Of a stretch of DNA of 64,000 bases, positions 21,677 to 32,201 are shown in pieces. Each line of letters opens with the position of its first letter. The first letter of the stretch is position 1. Origin of the DNA: Rhynchonema sp. JSB1_4 (taxonomy: Eukaryota; Nematoda; Chromadorea; Monhysterida; Xyalidae). Location of the stretch: NCBI GenBank assembly GCA_030248065.1, contig JASAMV010004006.1:28749-92748 (forward strand), written 5' to 3'. Under the pieces are notes generated by a model. That model was not told the origin of the DNA. It ran no database searches and worked only from the letters and a program-made list of their open reading frames with translations. Position numbers and translations under genes: made by a program.

Positions 21677-24600
21677 ATGAAGTACAACATGCTAATCATT
21701 CCAATGCTGTTATTGTTGTTGTTTGATCTGGATGCCAGTTCAGCGTCTAATTTGCCAAAGTGTGTGCGTGATTTTGATTGCACCGACAATTTGAGAGACT
21801 GTGATGAGCAAGTGAGCAGTCCGCAAAAGTGCCATGACGACGTGAGACTGCGCAGTTTGGACTGCTGCAAGACTTGCCGTGAACGAGCACCCTGTAAGGC
21901 AACGATCGACCTATACTTCATATTGACAAAATCGACACCCGCTACATTGTACCTAACTAATCTTCGGTCGCCATAGCAATGTTCAACATTAGGGTTCAAA
22001 CGGGAGCCCGATCCCGAAGGGTTCTTGGACTCCGATCCGAATCCCGATCCCGACACCGAAACTTCTACCAGCCACAAGATTGTTTGTCATTTTGCGCTCA
22101 GAATTGTTTACGTCTCAAAAGGTTGCCTATTTTACTCAAAATAGTGTTTTTGTGTCAAATTTGTCCCAAAAGTTCTTTCAACTGAGTTCGAGTGATACAA
22201 CTGAACCCTGTCTCCAGTTTCTACATGACAAAAAGTATTTTCTCTAATCCCGATCCCGAACTTTTGGCCAATCCCGATCCCGAGTCACGGTCTCGACAAT
22301 TTATGGGGTTTGTCCCGATCCCGATCCTGAATTCGAACTTGCGATGCCATTTGAATCCTTTTCACCATACGCTGAGTAGTCGCCATTAAAACGTTAGCGG
22401 CAAGTCCTGAAAAGCATTTCAGCTGGCCGTGGGTCGCTGTGCCACTACTGTACCTAAGGACTACAATGGGAACATTGTGTAACCTCTGAATAACAACTAT
22501 ATGATAACGAAATTATATTTCTTTGCATTTGGTGCACAGGGAATTGCACGGAAGGTAGCGACTGTACGCGATTCGGTAAAACGACGTGTGGCACAGGCCC
22601 GAATGTAGTGTGCTACAAGACGGGAGAAATGTGGGAAAGTGGAAAGTACATTCATCTGGCTGTCAGACTATGTGGTTGCAATGGGAAACGTTAGTGTGCA
22701 TTACTTTAAGCACTCAAATAGCACACAGGCCTGCACTCAGGCTCGTACCAGTGCCAGAATTAGACCACGGCTTAGAGCTATGGTCAGTGAGTCAGCTGGG
22801 ATTTGGCCAGCCACCCCCCCAGGTGAGGTCAGGTACATACAATCTTTGTCTGCCAAAGAAAATTATGCCCCAAGCCCAGCTATGACAGCTTGTCTTTGTC
22901 CACGATGTCTGGGCATTAGCTAAAAAGTGTTTTGATTTTCGCGTCAATGAGCAATGTGCAAAATGAGCACATTTTCTCAAATTTTTGACTACTTTAAAGG
23001 CGCTTAACACATGTCTTCAACTGCCGAATTAAGCAGCATTGACATTTCGAATTACGCCACTTTTGCGCACTCGTGCTTCGACCACACACAAACATCAAGA
23101 GCTGTTATTGCCCCAAAATATGAGCTAAGCTATAAGCTTAAACTTGAACTCCCGCCTGGTTTTTGAAACAATGTGTTCCTCAGGGGCCTGTTAATCTGAG
23201 TATCCCGTACCAGGTTCTCTGCTGGTGTCTATGGGTGGAATTTTCGAAACGGTGTAAAGGTCAGTTGGGCGTGAGGGTCGGTGTAAAGTTCGGTCGAAAG
23301 CTCGGTCGGCGTAGCTCGGTGTAAACGTGAAACATTGCCTGTTATTAACGCGGAATGTTTCAAGTTTACACCGAGGTCTATCACACTGAGCTGTCGACCG
23401 AGTTTTCCACCGACCTTTACACTCAACTGACCTTTACACCGTTTCGAAAATATCACCCTATGTATCCAAGTGTTCAAAATTACATTTGAAACCAATTAAA
23501 TTATTAGATTTATATTTATTTAATAAATTTAGATTTATTAAATTATTAGATTAATTAATTTATATTCATGCTGGTGCAGCCTGTGAGGACCAATATCCGG
23601 AGCAATGCCCTGCTCATGTTGACCAATGTCACGACTCGGACCTCATCAAGGCACAATGCTGCGCCACGTGCAAAAACGCGTCGTGTGAGTCAAGGGCACA
23701 ATGGGGTTCTCATTTGCATTCTCCGCCTGATATCTGACCTGATTTGTAAATGAATAAATAAGTTTCAGCCCAGTGCACTGAAGGAAGAATTTGTACCAAA
23801 CATGGTGTGGAGGCATGTGGCCCGGGGCCGAATGTTGTGTGCTACGAAACGGGCTGGCACGTTGATGGTGTACCTGTAAGGAAATGTGGTTGTAATGGCC
23901 CACGTTGGTTGATGTTGACATAATCTGTATTGTCCGTTGGTGTTGCCTTACGTAAGTTCGAAATGACAGACCAATCGTAGCCCGACGATGTACAATTGCA
24001 GCTTGCGATGACAAGTGGGGAGATACTTGTGCTCACCTCAGTGACCATTGCTCGGACTGGGATGACGTAAACGACAATTGTTGTGCAACTTGCAAAAACC
24101 AACCCCGTATGTATCAATACTAAAAACTGCAATCTGTTAATCTAACAGTCTACACATCTAGCGACGTGAAACTTTGGTCAATCTGTTTGTTCAGCGGAAT
24201 GCGTTGAGGGCAAAGTGTGCACGAGGAAAGGTATATCTGCGTGTGGCCCGGGGCCGAATGTTGTGTGTCATGAAACGGGATGGAGCAGTAACGGTGTTCA
24301 TGTAAAGAAATGCGGTTGCAATGGCCCACGTGGGTTGTTTCAAATCATATCCATTGTCAATTTTCAATTCTTCAGTATCTTCGTTGCAGCATGCGCAGAC
24401 AAGTGGTTGAACTGTGAAGATTACAAAAATGCGTGCTTCGATAGTGATCAAGTGAAGGACAACTGTTGTGCCGCATGTAAAAAAGAGCCAAGTACGAACG
24501 TTACAAGTGTTATTCAGTCTTGTTGGTGACAAAAATAACATTAACCATTCCTTTAGAAGAGTGCGTGGAGGGAAGGGTTTGCACCATCAAGGATCTTGAT

Positions 24601-25278
24601 GCATGCGGCCCGGGGCCGAACGTTGTGTGCCATAAAACAGGATGGAGCAGTAACGGTGTTCATGTAAAGAAATGTGGTTGCAATGGCCCACGTTGGTTAA
24701 TGTTTCACATGAACTATCTGGTTTTCCAAGTCAGCGGCGGCGTTAGTAATGTTTCATATTTTTGCAGCCTGCGTGGACAATGTTGCTTGGGCTCATACTT
24801 GTGCTGAACACTTCGACTTGTGTTACAAGCACGACGATCTGACAGCCAACTGTTGCGCCACGTGCAAAAATCGTAAGATGATTTCGGATGATTATACGTA
24901 GCTCACTCGTACTCGCAGAAGTGGCCCACAGCTTTAGGCGTAGGCTAACGATGAAGTCACGTCAAATGTTGTCCACGCACTTGATACGATTGACGCAACG
25001 CATCGCACCACAGGTCAACCAACGAAATGCACTTTTGCAGGAATGAGGACACTTATTGGGAAAAGCAGTCATAGTTTTGAGGATATTTCTATCCTCAAAT
25101 ATACATGCGACCTGCTCACAAGACCAAAAGCCGGAATACAGTACGTTATACCTGCCTTTTTTCCTTTTCAGCACCATGTGTTGACAAATATACCAATTGG
25201 TGCGCCAACTGGGTCCCATACTGTCACCACCCTGATGTTCGCAAAGGATGTCGAAAAACCTGTGGATTATGTTCTTGA
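21677..25278 (+). CDS. Secreted multi-module cysteine-rich protein 2 (431 aa)
   Basis: Ten exons sum to 1296 nt without a break: 21677-21893 (signal peptide and first A-like module), B exons 22540-22689, 23769-23903, 24195-24329 and 24557-24691, A exons 23580-23684, 24002-24106, 24390-24491 and 24768-24872, and the terminal canonical ShKT exon 25172-25278. The order is the same as in gene 1 without its tandem expansion. The start MKYNMLIIP.. aligns with MKCNQLIIP.. of gene 1. Exons 3 to 7 are almost identical to exons 3 to 7 of gene 1, introns included. The first B exon is the long type (x(18) before CGC), as in gene 1. Expected to be secreted; function unknown. B-exon donors are GTTGGT, GTTAGT or GTGGGT. 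Confidence 0.76.
21985..22345. repeat. GATCCCGA-rich repeat, hAT-related
   Basis: Blocks of CCCGATCCCGA repeats at 22005-22062 and 22245-22325 flank about 180 bp of ordinary sequence. The arrangement resembles the ends of the element at 29528-30492. It lies in intron 1 of gene 2, as does the related region in intron 1 of gene 1, so the insertion may predate their duplication. Confidence 0.45.
23233..23458. mobile_element. Foldback MITE, family 1, copy b
   Basis: Complete copy with ends GGGTGGAATTTTCG and AAAATATCACCC, flanked by the 3-bp direct repeat TAT. It lies in intron 2 of gene 2, about 120 bp before the next exon. Confidence 0.9.
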
Positions 25279-25819
25279 TTGTGAAAGTCGTCCACGGCTG
25301 GCTGTTGGCGACATTTAACTGTGAAATCTGGATGTGATATACCAAAGATTTTTGTTTTTATTCACACGAGCATAACCGCGGTAGCATATGACTGTATCTT
25401 AGAAGGGAGAAAGAGAGCGAGAGACATGTGGAAATGATCACCAAGGAACATAAAGGGGTCTGGACCTGAAACGGATGGAAACACAAAAGGGATGCGTTTT
25501 TGTATTTCTTCCATTACAGCTCATGTTTCATTGTTTTTGAATGGTGTTGTTCTGGAAATCGTGTTTAGTACAATGCATCTTAGAATGTACATTGACAATT
25601 CCTGTGTTTACAGATATCATTGGACCGATTTCGGTTATCCGAAAAATTCTATGACCACCGTGATCAAGCGTCATCGCTTTTCCCCGAGAATTTTTTGTGA
25701 GAACCATGATGTGATTGGTACATAAACGAGCTAGGCAGGCGCCAACTTATAAATCATGCTTGATAAATATGACCCCGTCATTCATGCTGCGTCTTTAAGG
25801 CATATTCACCGGAAAATAT

Positions 25820-26059
25820 GTGCATTATTATGACAGGCAACAGGCAACAAAACATGCTAAGTTTTATTCCGTGAGACTGGCCTATTCAGGCCGTACATTT
25901 TTGCATCGTTTCCAAGGAGCAACAGCTCAATTCAAGCCACCTTTTATGTTGAATACCAAGGCTAGTGCGGACCGTATCATATATGAAGGCAATCACCACG
26001 ATTACGGTTGGGCTATGATGTTTGACGGGTGCATCAAGATCAAATTCGAAGGTGATTAG
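25820..26059 (+). CDS. Weak candidate exon or small gene, unrecognised
   Basis: A 79-codon frame ends at TAG 26057-26059 and has reasonable amino-acid composition (aromatics, G, D, K). A possible upstream exon (25614-25717) has good splice signals but the phases do not join, so I give no model. It shares ancestry with 21230-21605. No domain recognised; it may be a decayed gene. Confidence 0.25.
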   Translation: MHYYDRQQATKHAKFYSVRLAYSGRTFLHRFQGATAQFKPPFMLNTKASADRIIYEGNHHDYGWAMMFDGCIKIKFEGD

Positions 26060-26791
26060 GCACACTGTGAAACATCAGCCAGCTGGTATGCCACTGGCAT
26101 GTATATGTATGGTACCTTATACTTTGCACAGTACCAACCAAGCCCAGATGAATCGCCTATGTGTTTGCCGGTGACAAAATGTATACTCAACCGTTTTGTA
26201 CAGCAACATGGCAAATTTGTTAGGTCACGATTTTTCACGTGGGTATTGCACCTGTCCTGGTAGCAGTGGAAATTTCTTTATTGTGTGTAGGTATACATAC
26301 CTGGCACAGTCACAGACGTTACGCTTCAAGCGGTGATTTACATGCATTGAGTACTGCATTCCCTCTCGTTTACCTATATAGTGTGACAGAAAATTTGAGG
26401 CACCACATGGTATTCTTGCACCATCATGACGAAAATGAGTAACAAACGAAGGACATAGTCCCAAAAGAAGCAAAGTGCACTGGGTCGTATCGTATCCCAA
26501 AAGAAGGTGTCCGTTTTAATAAAAATGACCCAAATTTATAAAGACTGCGTCACGCAAAATCGTGGTCTAAGCGCAGTGATTGCCTTCCCATTTAATACTG
26601 TCAATACATATACTGGAGCGTCATTATTGTGAATGATCTCTCTGATCCTAGAGTTGGTGTCTTATCGTTTTTTGTTTTCCCAGCCAGCAATAATGAACAC
26701 AGAATTATAAGTAAGCCTATGCCCACTTAACCCAAATCCAACGTTTCTGCGAACTTAGCAATATTTCGCTGCATTATTAAATCTAACAAAC

Positions 26792-29700
26792 ATGAAGTAC
26801 AGCATGATAAACATTCCCCAGCTGTTGTTGTTGAATCTGTATGGCGCTGCAATGACAAGCAATGCAATAATGCATTGTGAGGACAAACTATGGTATTGTC
26901 CTTACTTAGATTGTCATGACCATTATGTTGCCAACGAGTGGTGCTGTGCGACTTGCAACACCGTACAAAGTAAGACACACCCTTGGCTGAGTTTCATTGC
27001 ATCGTATCTAGAGCATTTCTAATTTTTGCTCCCAGCGGGATGCGTGGAAGGTAGCGACTGTACCCAATACGGTGAGCAGGCGTGCGGCATTGGCCCGAAT
27101 GTTGTCTGCTACTACACTGGAGCAATAGCGAATGGAGCGTTCGTGAGAAAATGCGGCTGCAATGGGAAACGTTCGTTTAACTCGTCCCCACAGGCTGTTT
27201 GTCGCCTGTCTCTTGGGTGTTGGGGGCTCGAAATCTCGGGCCAGCCCTGAAAACTGTAGCAAAAACTTAAACATGGGGAACGTACTGGATAATAACGCAC
27301 CTGTGCCGCCAATCCACTATACATAAAGTTGCTTTGATGAAAACTGGTCACAACGAGTGTGTGGGGCTTGGGGTGAACCGAGGTTTCAGGGCCTTCCCGA
27401 TTCCTGGACGCAGCAATGCTACAGTAACCATATCCTGTCTTTCTCCAACACACGCGTATGCAATTCATCAGTCCCATTCAGCATGTATTGACACTGTCAC
27501 GAACTGCCGCGTACATCTCGAACACTGCGCTGAGCAAACGGTCAAAGAAGTCTGTTGTGCGACATGCCACAATGCACCACGTTAGAACCTCAAATAATAC
27601 TTGATGAGCGAAGTTCAGGTTTGAAAACACATGTATGCCCATTATGTGCAGATAAATGTGTGGAAGGCAGTTTCTGTCCGACGGGCGATGCGCTCCAATG
27701 CGGAACGGGGCCGAATGTCGTCTGCTATCCGACGGAGTGGGGCAACAAATGTGGTTGCAATGGCCCTCGTTGGTTGATGTTTACAAACATGTATATACCT
27801 ACTGTTGTCTGTTCATGTTTATGCCTGTGTAATCGTGCTACGAATGACAGACCACGTTTCTTGCATAATTGCAGCTTGCACGGACAAGTGGGGACAGAGT
27901 TGCCCGCACTTCAGTGACCAATGTTTCGACTGGGACCATGTAAAGGACAATTGCTGTGCAACGTGCGCGAACGAACCCGGTACATTGTAAAAACATTTGG
28001 TCTACCGTGAACAAACACTGTGAACATTTTGCTGCTCATAATTGCGTGAAACATCTGTTTGTTTATTCAGAGCAATGCGTTGAGGGCAGAGTGTGCACGA
28101 GAAAGGGCATAGCTGCATGTGGCCCGGGGACGAATGTTGTGTGCTATGAAACGGGGTGGCACGTTGACAACGGCCTTCTTGAGAGGAAATGCGGTTGTAA
28201 TGGCCCACGTTGGTTGATGTTCATAATAATATACATTACAGTCGACCTTAACCTTTGCGAACCTCCTCAGTGAACCCTTGCATATAGTGAACGCGTTGTC
28301 ACGGTCCGGCATTTTCACGTGTGTCTAACCTGTCAATATTTCATTATCCTGTATGGTGAACGAGTTCGCCATCCCAATGGTTCCCTTAGTTCTGAAACTC
28401 CTCTTTTCATGGTGAAAAAATTGATCAAGACAGCCAACGGAACGAGATGAGCATGGCACAAACTAGTTGAAATGTAGAAATTGACACGATTGTGTCTGTC
28501 GTTCGGACCGTGAAATTTTCGACATTTAAAACAGCCTACATACCCGATTTACCCCCATTTGCTATGGCAGCTTGCCACGACAAGTTGGTTGACGATCATA
28601 ATAACAATGCATGTCCGCGGCACAGTGACCAATGTTTCGACTGGGACCATGTGAAGGATAATTGCTGTGCAACCTGCAAGAACGAACCAGGTATATATTG
28701 GGTGATATTTTCGAAACGATGTGAAGGTCAGTTGGGTGTAAAGGTCGGTGGAAAGCTCGGTCGACAGCTCAGTGTGATAGACCTCGGTGTAAACTTGAAA
28801 CATTCCACGTTAACAGCCGGCAATGTTTCATGTTTACACCGAGCTGACACCGACCGAGCTTTCGATTGAGCTTACACCGACCTTTAAGGCCTAACTATAC
28901 TTCGTTCGCTCAGAGAACAAAGAACAAATTCTCGCGCGCTGATTGGTCCACGCATGTTCAGCAGCCAATCAGCGCGCGAGAATTTGTTCTTTGTTCTCTG
29001 AGAGAACGAAGTATAGTTAGGCCTTAACACCCAACTCACCTTTACACCGTTTCAAAAATATCACCCATTGTAAAGATCCCTTTGTTTCATACCTAATCTA
29101 CCGTGAACAAATACTGGTGATATTTTGATGCCTATCATTACGCGAAACATCTGCAAATCTGTTTGTTCATTCAGAACAATGCGTTGAGGGCAGGGTGTGC
29201 ACGAGAAAGGGCATAGCTGCATGTGGCCCGGGGCCGAATGTTGTGTGCTATGAAACGGGGTGGCAAATGGACATCGGCCTTCCTGAGAGGAAATGCGGTT
29301 GTAATGGCCCACGTTGGTTGATGTTTCATGATGTTTTAATGGACAACCAAGTAGACATCAGCCATTGTTTCATAAGTCTGCTCAAGGTTACATATGTAAT
29401 AGTGCATTGTCTTTGCAGCCTGCTTGGATCAGCGCACGGATTGTCCCCAAAACGCCGACTATTGTTTCGACGCTAATTGGAAGAAAACCTGCTGTGCCAC
29501 TTGCGCAAATTGTAAGGGCGTGGGGATCAGTGTTCGAACGGGATCCCGATCCCGGGCCCTTTCTCTGATCCCGATCCCGTCATTTTGAAAAAGTCAATCC
29601 AGATCCCGATCCCGCCCCAAAAAGTACCGGGATCGGGATTAAGTTTTGAGAACAAGAAGTAAAAAATTATGCAATCATAATTCGCCAAGCTGTTGTAAGG

Positions 29701-30666
29701 GCGCGGCCATGCAAACGCGGGTCGCGGGTCAGAAAAATATTCTGTGTCCAATAATCGCCCCGTGTTTGCATGGCCGCACTTGCGGGTCGCGGTTTGCGGG
29801 TCACTTGAAACATTTATTTGGCTGCAACACACAAAAATTAACCCATCAGCGTCGAGCCAACGACGCAGACGTGCCGTAGCGCAGCGTTGGTTCATCTAAG
29901 CGCTCCGCCAACGAGCGTGCTTTCTGAACACCTCTTTTCCAGTGCAGCTGATTTGTTTGATGACAAAAGCTACTGCTTGAAACCAGAAAATGGTGAAATG
30001 CTTGTCTTTTGTCAAAGGCTGTGATCGACTTATTATCTTTGAACTTATCCGCCATCAGCTATTCTCGATTTTCAATCGGCTTTAATCACTGTTCCGAGTG
30101 TTTATCCGTGTGTGATAAACATGTTTCGTGGGGTGGAATTTTCGAAACGGTGTAAAGGTCAGTTGGGCGTAAAGGTCGGTGTAAAGTTCGGTCGAAAGCT
30201 CGGTCGGCGTAACTCGGTGTAAACGTGAAACATTGCCTGTTATTAACGTGGAATGTTTCAAGTTTACACCGAGGCCTATCACACTGAGCTGTCGACCGAG
30301 CTTTCCACCGATCTTTACACCCAACTGACCTTTACACCGTTTCAAAAATATCACCCTAACTTGCATCTTATGCATAAAATGATAAAAAAAATATTGCTTT
30401 TGGACTATCTGGTCAATCCCGATCCCGATTCCGACACTTTCTTGATCCCAATCCCGATCCCGAGATTAAAAATGAATCCCGTTCGAACACTGGTGGGGAT
30501 ACAATCTCTGGTTGTTCGGAGTCAGGGCAACTTGTAAGATGAAGACCATACAGGGACCCCAGCCTGCTACGACAAATATACCGAGTGCCCCAACTGGATC
30601 TCGTACTGTCACTACCACACTGGTGTGCAGGAAGGCTGTCCGAAAACCTGTGGATTATGTTTTTGA
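26792..30666 (+). CDS. Secreted multi-module cysteine-rich protein 3 (408 aa)
   Basis: Ten exons sum to 1227 nt without a break: 26792-26969 (signal peptide MKYSMINIP.., then an A module), B exons 27036-27170, 27652-27768, 28071-28208 and 29175-29312, A exons 27482-27580, 27875-27979, 28571-28690 and 29419-29511, and terminal ShKT exon 30563-30666 ending KTCGLCF. It is the most diverged paralog: its second B module has only 8 residues between the fourth and fifth cysteines, and its first A exon is 99 nt. All internal exons are phase 1-1. The introns carry nested MITEs (28700-29066) and a hAT-type element (29528-30492), both away from splice sites. Secretion is predicted from the leader; role unknown. 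Confidence 0.75.
28700..29066. mobile_element. Foldback MITE, family 1, copy c, interrupted by another element
   Basis: The ends GGGTGATATTTTCG and ATATCACCC are flanked by the 3-bp direct repeat ATT (28697-28699 and 29067-29069). The right arm is split by the palindrome at 28884-29027; removing it restores the usual length of about 225 bp. It lies 9 bp after the donor of exon 7 of gene 3. Confidence 0.9.
28884..29027. mobile_element. TTAA-flanked palindromic MITE nested in family 1 copy
   Basis: Near-perfect palindrome with arms of about 58 bp starting GGCCTAACTATACTTCG, spacer about 15 bp, bounded on both sides by TTAA. TTAA is the target duplication of piggyBac-type elements. The arms contain GAGAACAAAGAACAAATTC and CGCGCGCTGATTGG. 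No coding capacity. Confidence 0.85.
29698..29930. repeat. Inverted repeat related to 8575-8885
   Basis: The arms contain GGCCATGCAAACGCGGGTCG and its complement around TGGCCGCACTTGCGGGTCG, and the spacer includes AACCCATCAGCGTCGAGCC. Similar order and words to the NAA20-intron repeat. Nested in the hAT element. Confidence 0.55.
30131..30356. mobile_element. Foldback MITE, family 1, copy d
   Basis: Complete copy, GGGTGGAATTTTCG to ATATCACCC, inside the hAT element. It closely matches copy b. No clear 3-bp duplication is visible (GTG left, TAA right). Confidence 0.85.
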
Positions 30667-30878
30667 TTATCAAAGAAGTCAACGGCGGGATTGTCGCGAG
30701 AATGCGTCTTGCCTGAGGGCAATATCAAAGATTTTATTCACCAGCACAGTGCAATTGAAACATGTCAGGACAATTTGGGACGTGGCTCAAAATGTCTAAG
30801 AAAGATCATATGAATGTTTAATTACATGGTAAAGATTTCAAATAAAGCTTGCAAAATGCAACGCCAAAAGAGGGATAA

Positions 30879-31106
30879 ACTCTGACAATAGCTTTGGGAG
30901 AAACGTTTCAAACGCGATGCCTGATCCGCAAAGCTGATTATGCGTGTATTAGCTGCAGCGGTCACGTGACTGCCAATCACTCAACACACAAGTCTAACGT
31001 AGGGATTTGCGAAATGCTACGAAACTCAGCTGGCTGCGCGAGCTGCGTGCGCTTTACGGATCAGGCAACGCGTTTGAAAAGTTTCTCCCAAAAGTATTGT
31101 CAGAGT
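30879..31106. mobile_element. MITE family 2, copy b
   Basis: Left end ACTCTGACAATA, then TTTGGGAGAAAC and CCTGATCCGCAAAGC; right end is the complement, GCTTTACGGATCAGG to TATTGTCAGAGT. ATAA flanks both ends, a possible 4-bp or TA-type duplication. Non-coding, about 228 bp. Confidence 0.75.
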
Positions 31107-31728
31107 ATAATGCAATAAACATTTTTCAGTCACATGCTGTTTGTGCTTTGGTGGTTGCATAATGATGGATGGAGAGAATGCTTGAGATCAATATCCGCTG
31201 ACCACGCATCACCAGTGTTCATGCAATGCGACCAAGGCCGAACAATACCAAAGCCAACACAGAACATCAGCTTGTGTGTTTGCTGTACGTAGCAATGCGA
31301 CACACATATAACGAAAAACCCGACGTAGTTGGGTTGTGTTTTGTCAATCTAAATTGTGCCGTGGTGCTGGCAGCTGGCGCATTATGGGTTCATGCCCTAA
31401 AAATAAAAGAACAGTAATGTCATGTCTGCTTGATGTGCATTTCAGACCGAGACACGCATGCACGTACACGATGTACGGACCGGTGACACACGTCAACTTC
31501 GGAAATGCATGCTGAAACACGGTTCTCACGTGGAAACAACTTCGGACAACTGGACCTTTGTGCGGCCGCGTGTCGCGATAGTCTATGATGTGACAACAAT
31601 AAATAAAATAACGTTCACTGCGGTCGCGAAGCAATAACTTGGCGTATCATCAGCTTGCACTGGGCGTGGCTGCGTGCAAATGCCATGAACGGAGAACAAA
31701 TGGTAAAAGAAAAAACATGGTTACATAT
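31107..31728. other. Intergenic region before the histone genes
   Basis: No gene or repeat recognised. Two short open frames overlap on opposite strands without support. Confidence 0.5.
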
Positions 31729-31736
31729 GTGGTGGT

Positions 31737-31752
31737 GGCCCTGAAGAGGGCC
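31737..31752 (-). terminator. Histone mRNA 3' stem-loop, H2B variant gene
   Basis: On the minus strand GGCCCTCTTCAGGGCC, a 6-bp stem with a 4-nt loop, matches the animal replication-dependent histone 3' end signal bound by SLBP. It lies 48 nt after the stop. No purine-rich U7 element is evident downstream. Confidence 0.95.
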
Positions 31753-31769
31753 GTTGGGTTTGAGTAAGT

Positions 31770-31781
31770 GGACCGAAGTCC
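31770..31781 (-). promoter_or_regulatory. UUCG-tetraloop hairpin in histone 3' UTR
   Basis: GGAC-TTCG-GTCC, a 4-bp stem closed by C-G over a UUCG loop, lies between stop and stem-loop, 17 nt from it. The identical hairpin at the same distance occurs in the second H2B gene (32800-32811), while the surrounding bases vary a little. Confidence 0.65.
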
Positions 31782-31799
31782 AGGGTTTCAATATGACAG

Positions 31800-32201
31800 T
31801 TACAACTTGCTGCTGGCCATGTACTTGGTCACAGCCTTGGTGCCTTCGCTGACGGCGTGTTTCGACAGCTCGCCGGGCAGTAACAGTCGAACGGCCGTTT
31901 GAATTTCGCGCGCTTTCATGGTATTCGACTTGTTGTAGCTGAGCACACGACGTGCCTCAGTGGCCAGCTGCTCAAAAATGTCATTCACGAACGAATTCAT
32001 GATCGACATGGCCTTCGAGCTGATGCCGATTTCTGGATGCACCTGGCGCAACACCTTGAACAGGAACGACTTGTAGGTGTACTTGCGCAGATGACGGCCT
32101 TTCTTGCCTGAGCTCGCGGCACCCGGCTGGCTGGTCTTCTTGATCTTGATCGCTTTCTTGCCGCCACCACCACCTTTCACCTTTTTGGAACTTGCCGGCA
32201 T
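31800..32201 (-). CDS. H2B: Histone H2B, divergent variant (133 aa)
   Basis: Single exon, as expected for a stem-loop histone gene. The tail is Lys/Gly-rich with a run of five Gly. The histone fold is clear: [54 protein letters not shown], then [14 protein letters not shown]. Compared with the neighbouring H2B it differs at many tail positions, in the alpha1 helix (FLFKVLRQ against YVYKVLKQ) and in alpha2-alpha3 ([19 protein letters not shown]). The start ATG 32199-32201 fits the family; the longer upstream frame does not. A TATATAT element lies near 32278-32286. Possibly a germline or tissue-specific variant. Confidence 0.93.
   Translation of the reverse strand: MPASSKKVKGGGGGKKAIKIKKTSQPGAASSGKKGRHLRKYTYKSFLFKVLRQVHPEIGISSKAMSIMNSFVNDIFEQLATEARRVLSYNKSNTMKAREIQTAVRLLLPGELSKHAVSEGTKAVTKYMASSKL

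Larger units (their letters stand above)
29528..30492. mobile_element. Non-autonomous hAT-type transposon
   Basis: The terminal inverted repeat is CAGTGTTCGAACGGGAT at the left and its exact complement at the right. It is flanked by the perfect 8-bp direct repeat GTGGGGAT (29520-29527 and 30493-30500). CAGTG termini plus 8-bp duplications define hAT elements. The ends are followed by GATCCC-rich subterminal repeats. There is no transposase; the interior holds the inverted repeat at 29698-29930 and a family-1 MITE (30131-30356). It sits in the last intron of gene 3, 8 bp after the donor of exon 9. Confidence 0.92.

Noticed and set aside
25614..25717. Exon upstream of the 25820-26059 frame
   Set aside because: Splice signals are good but the phases do not join.
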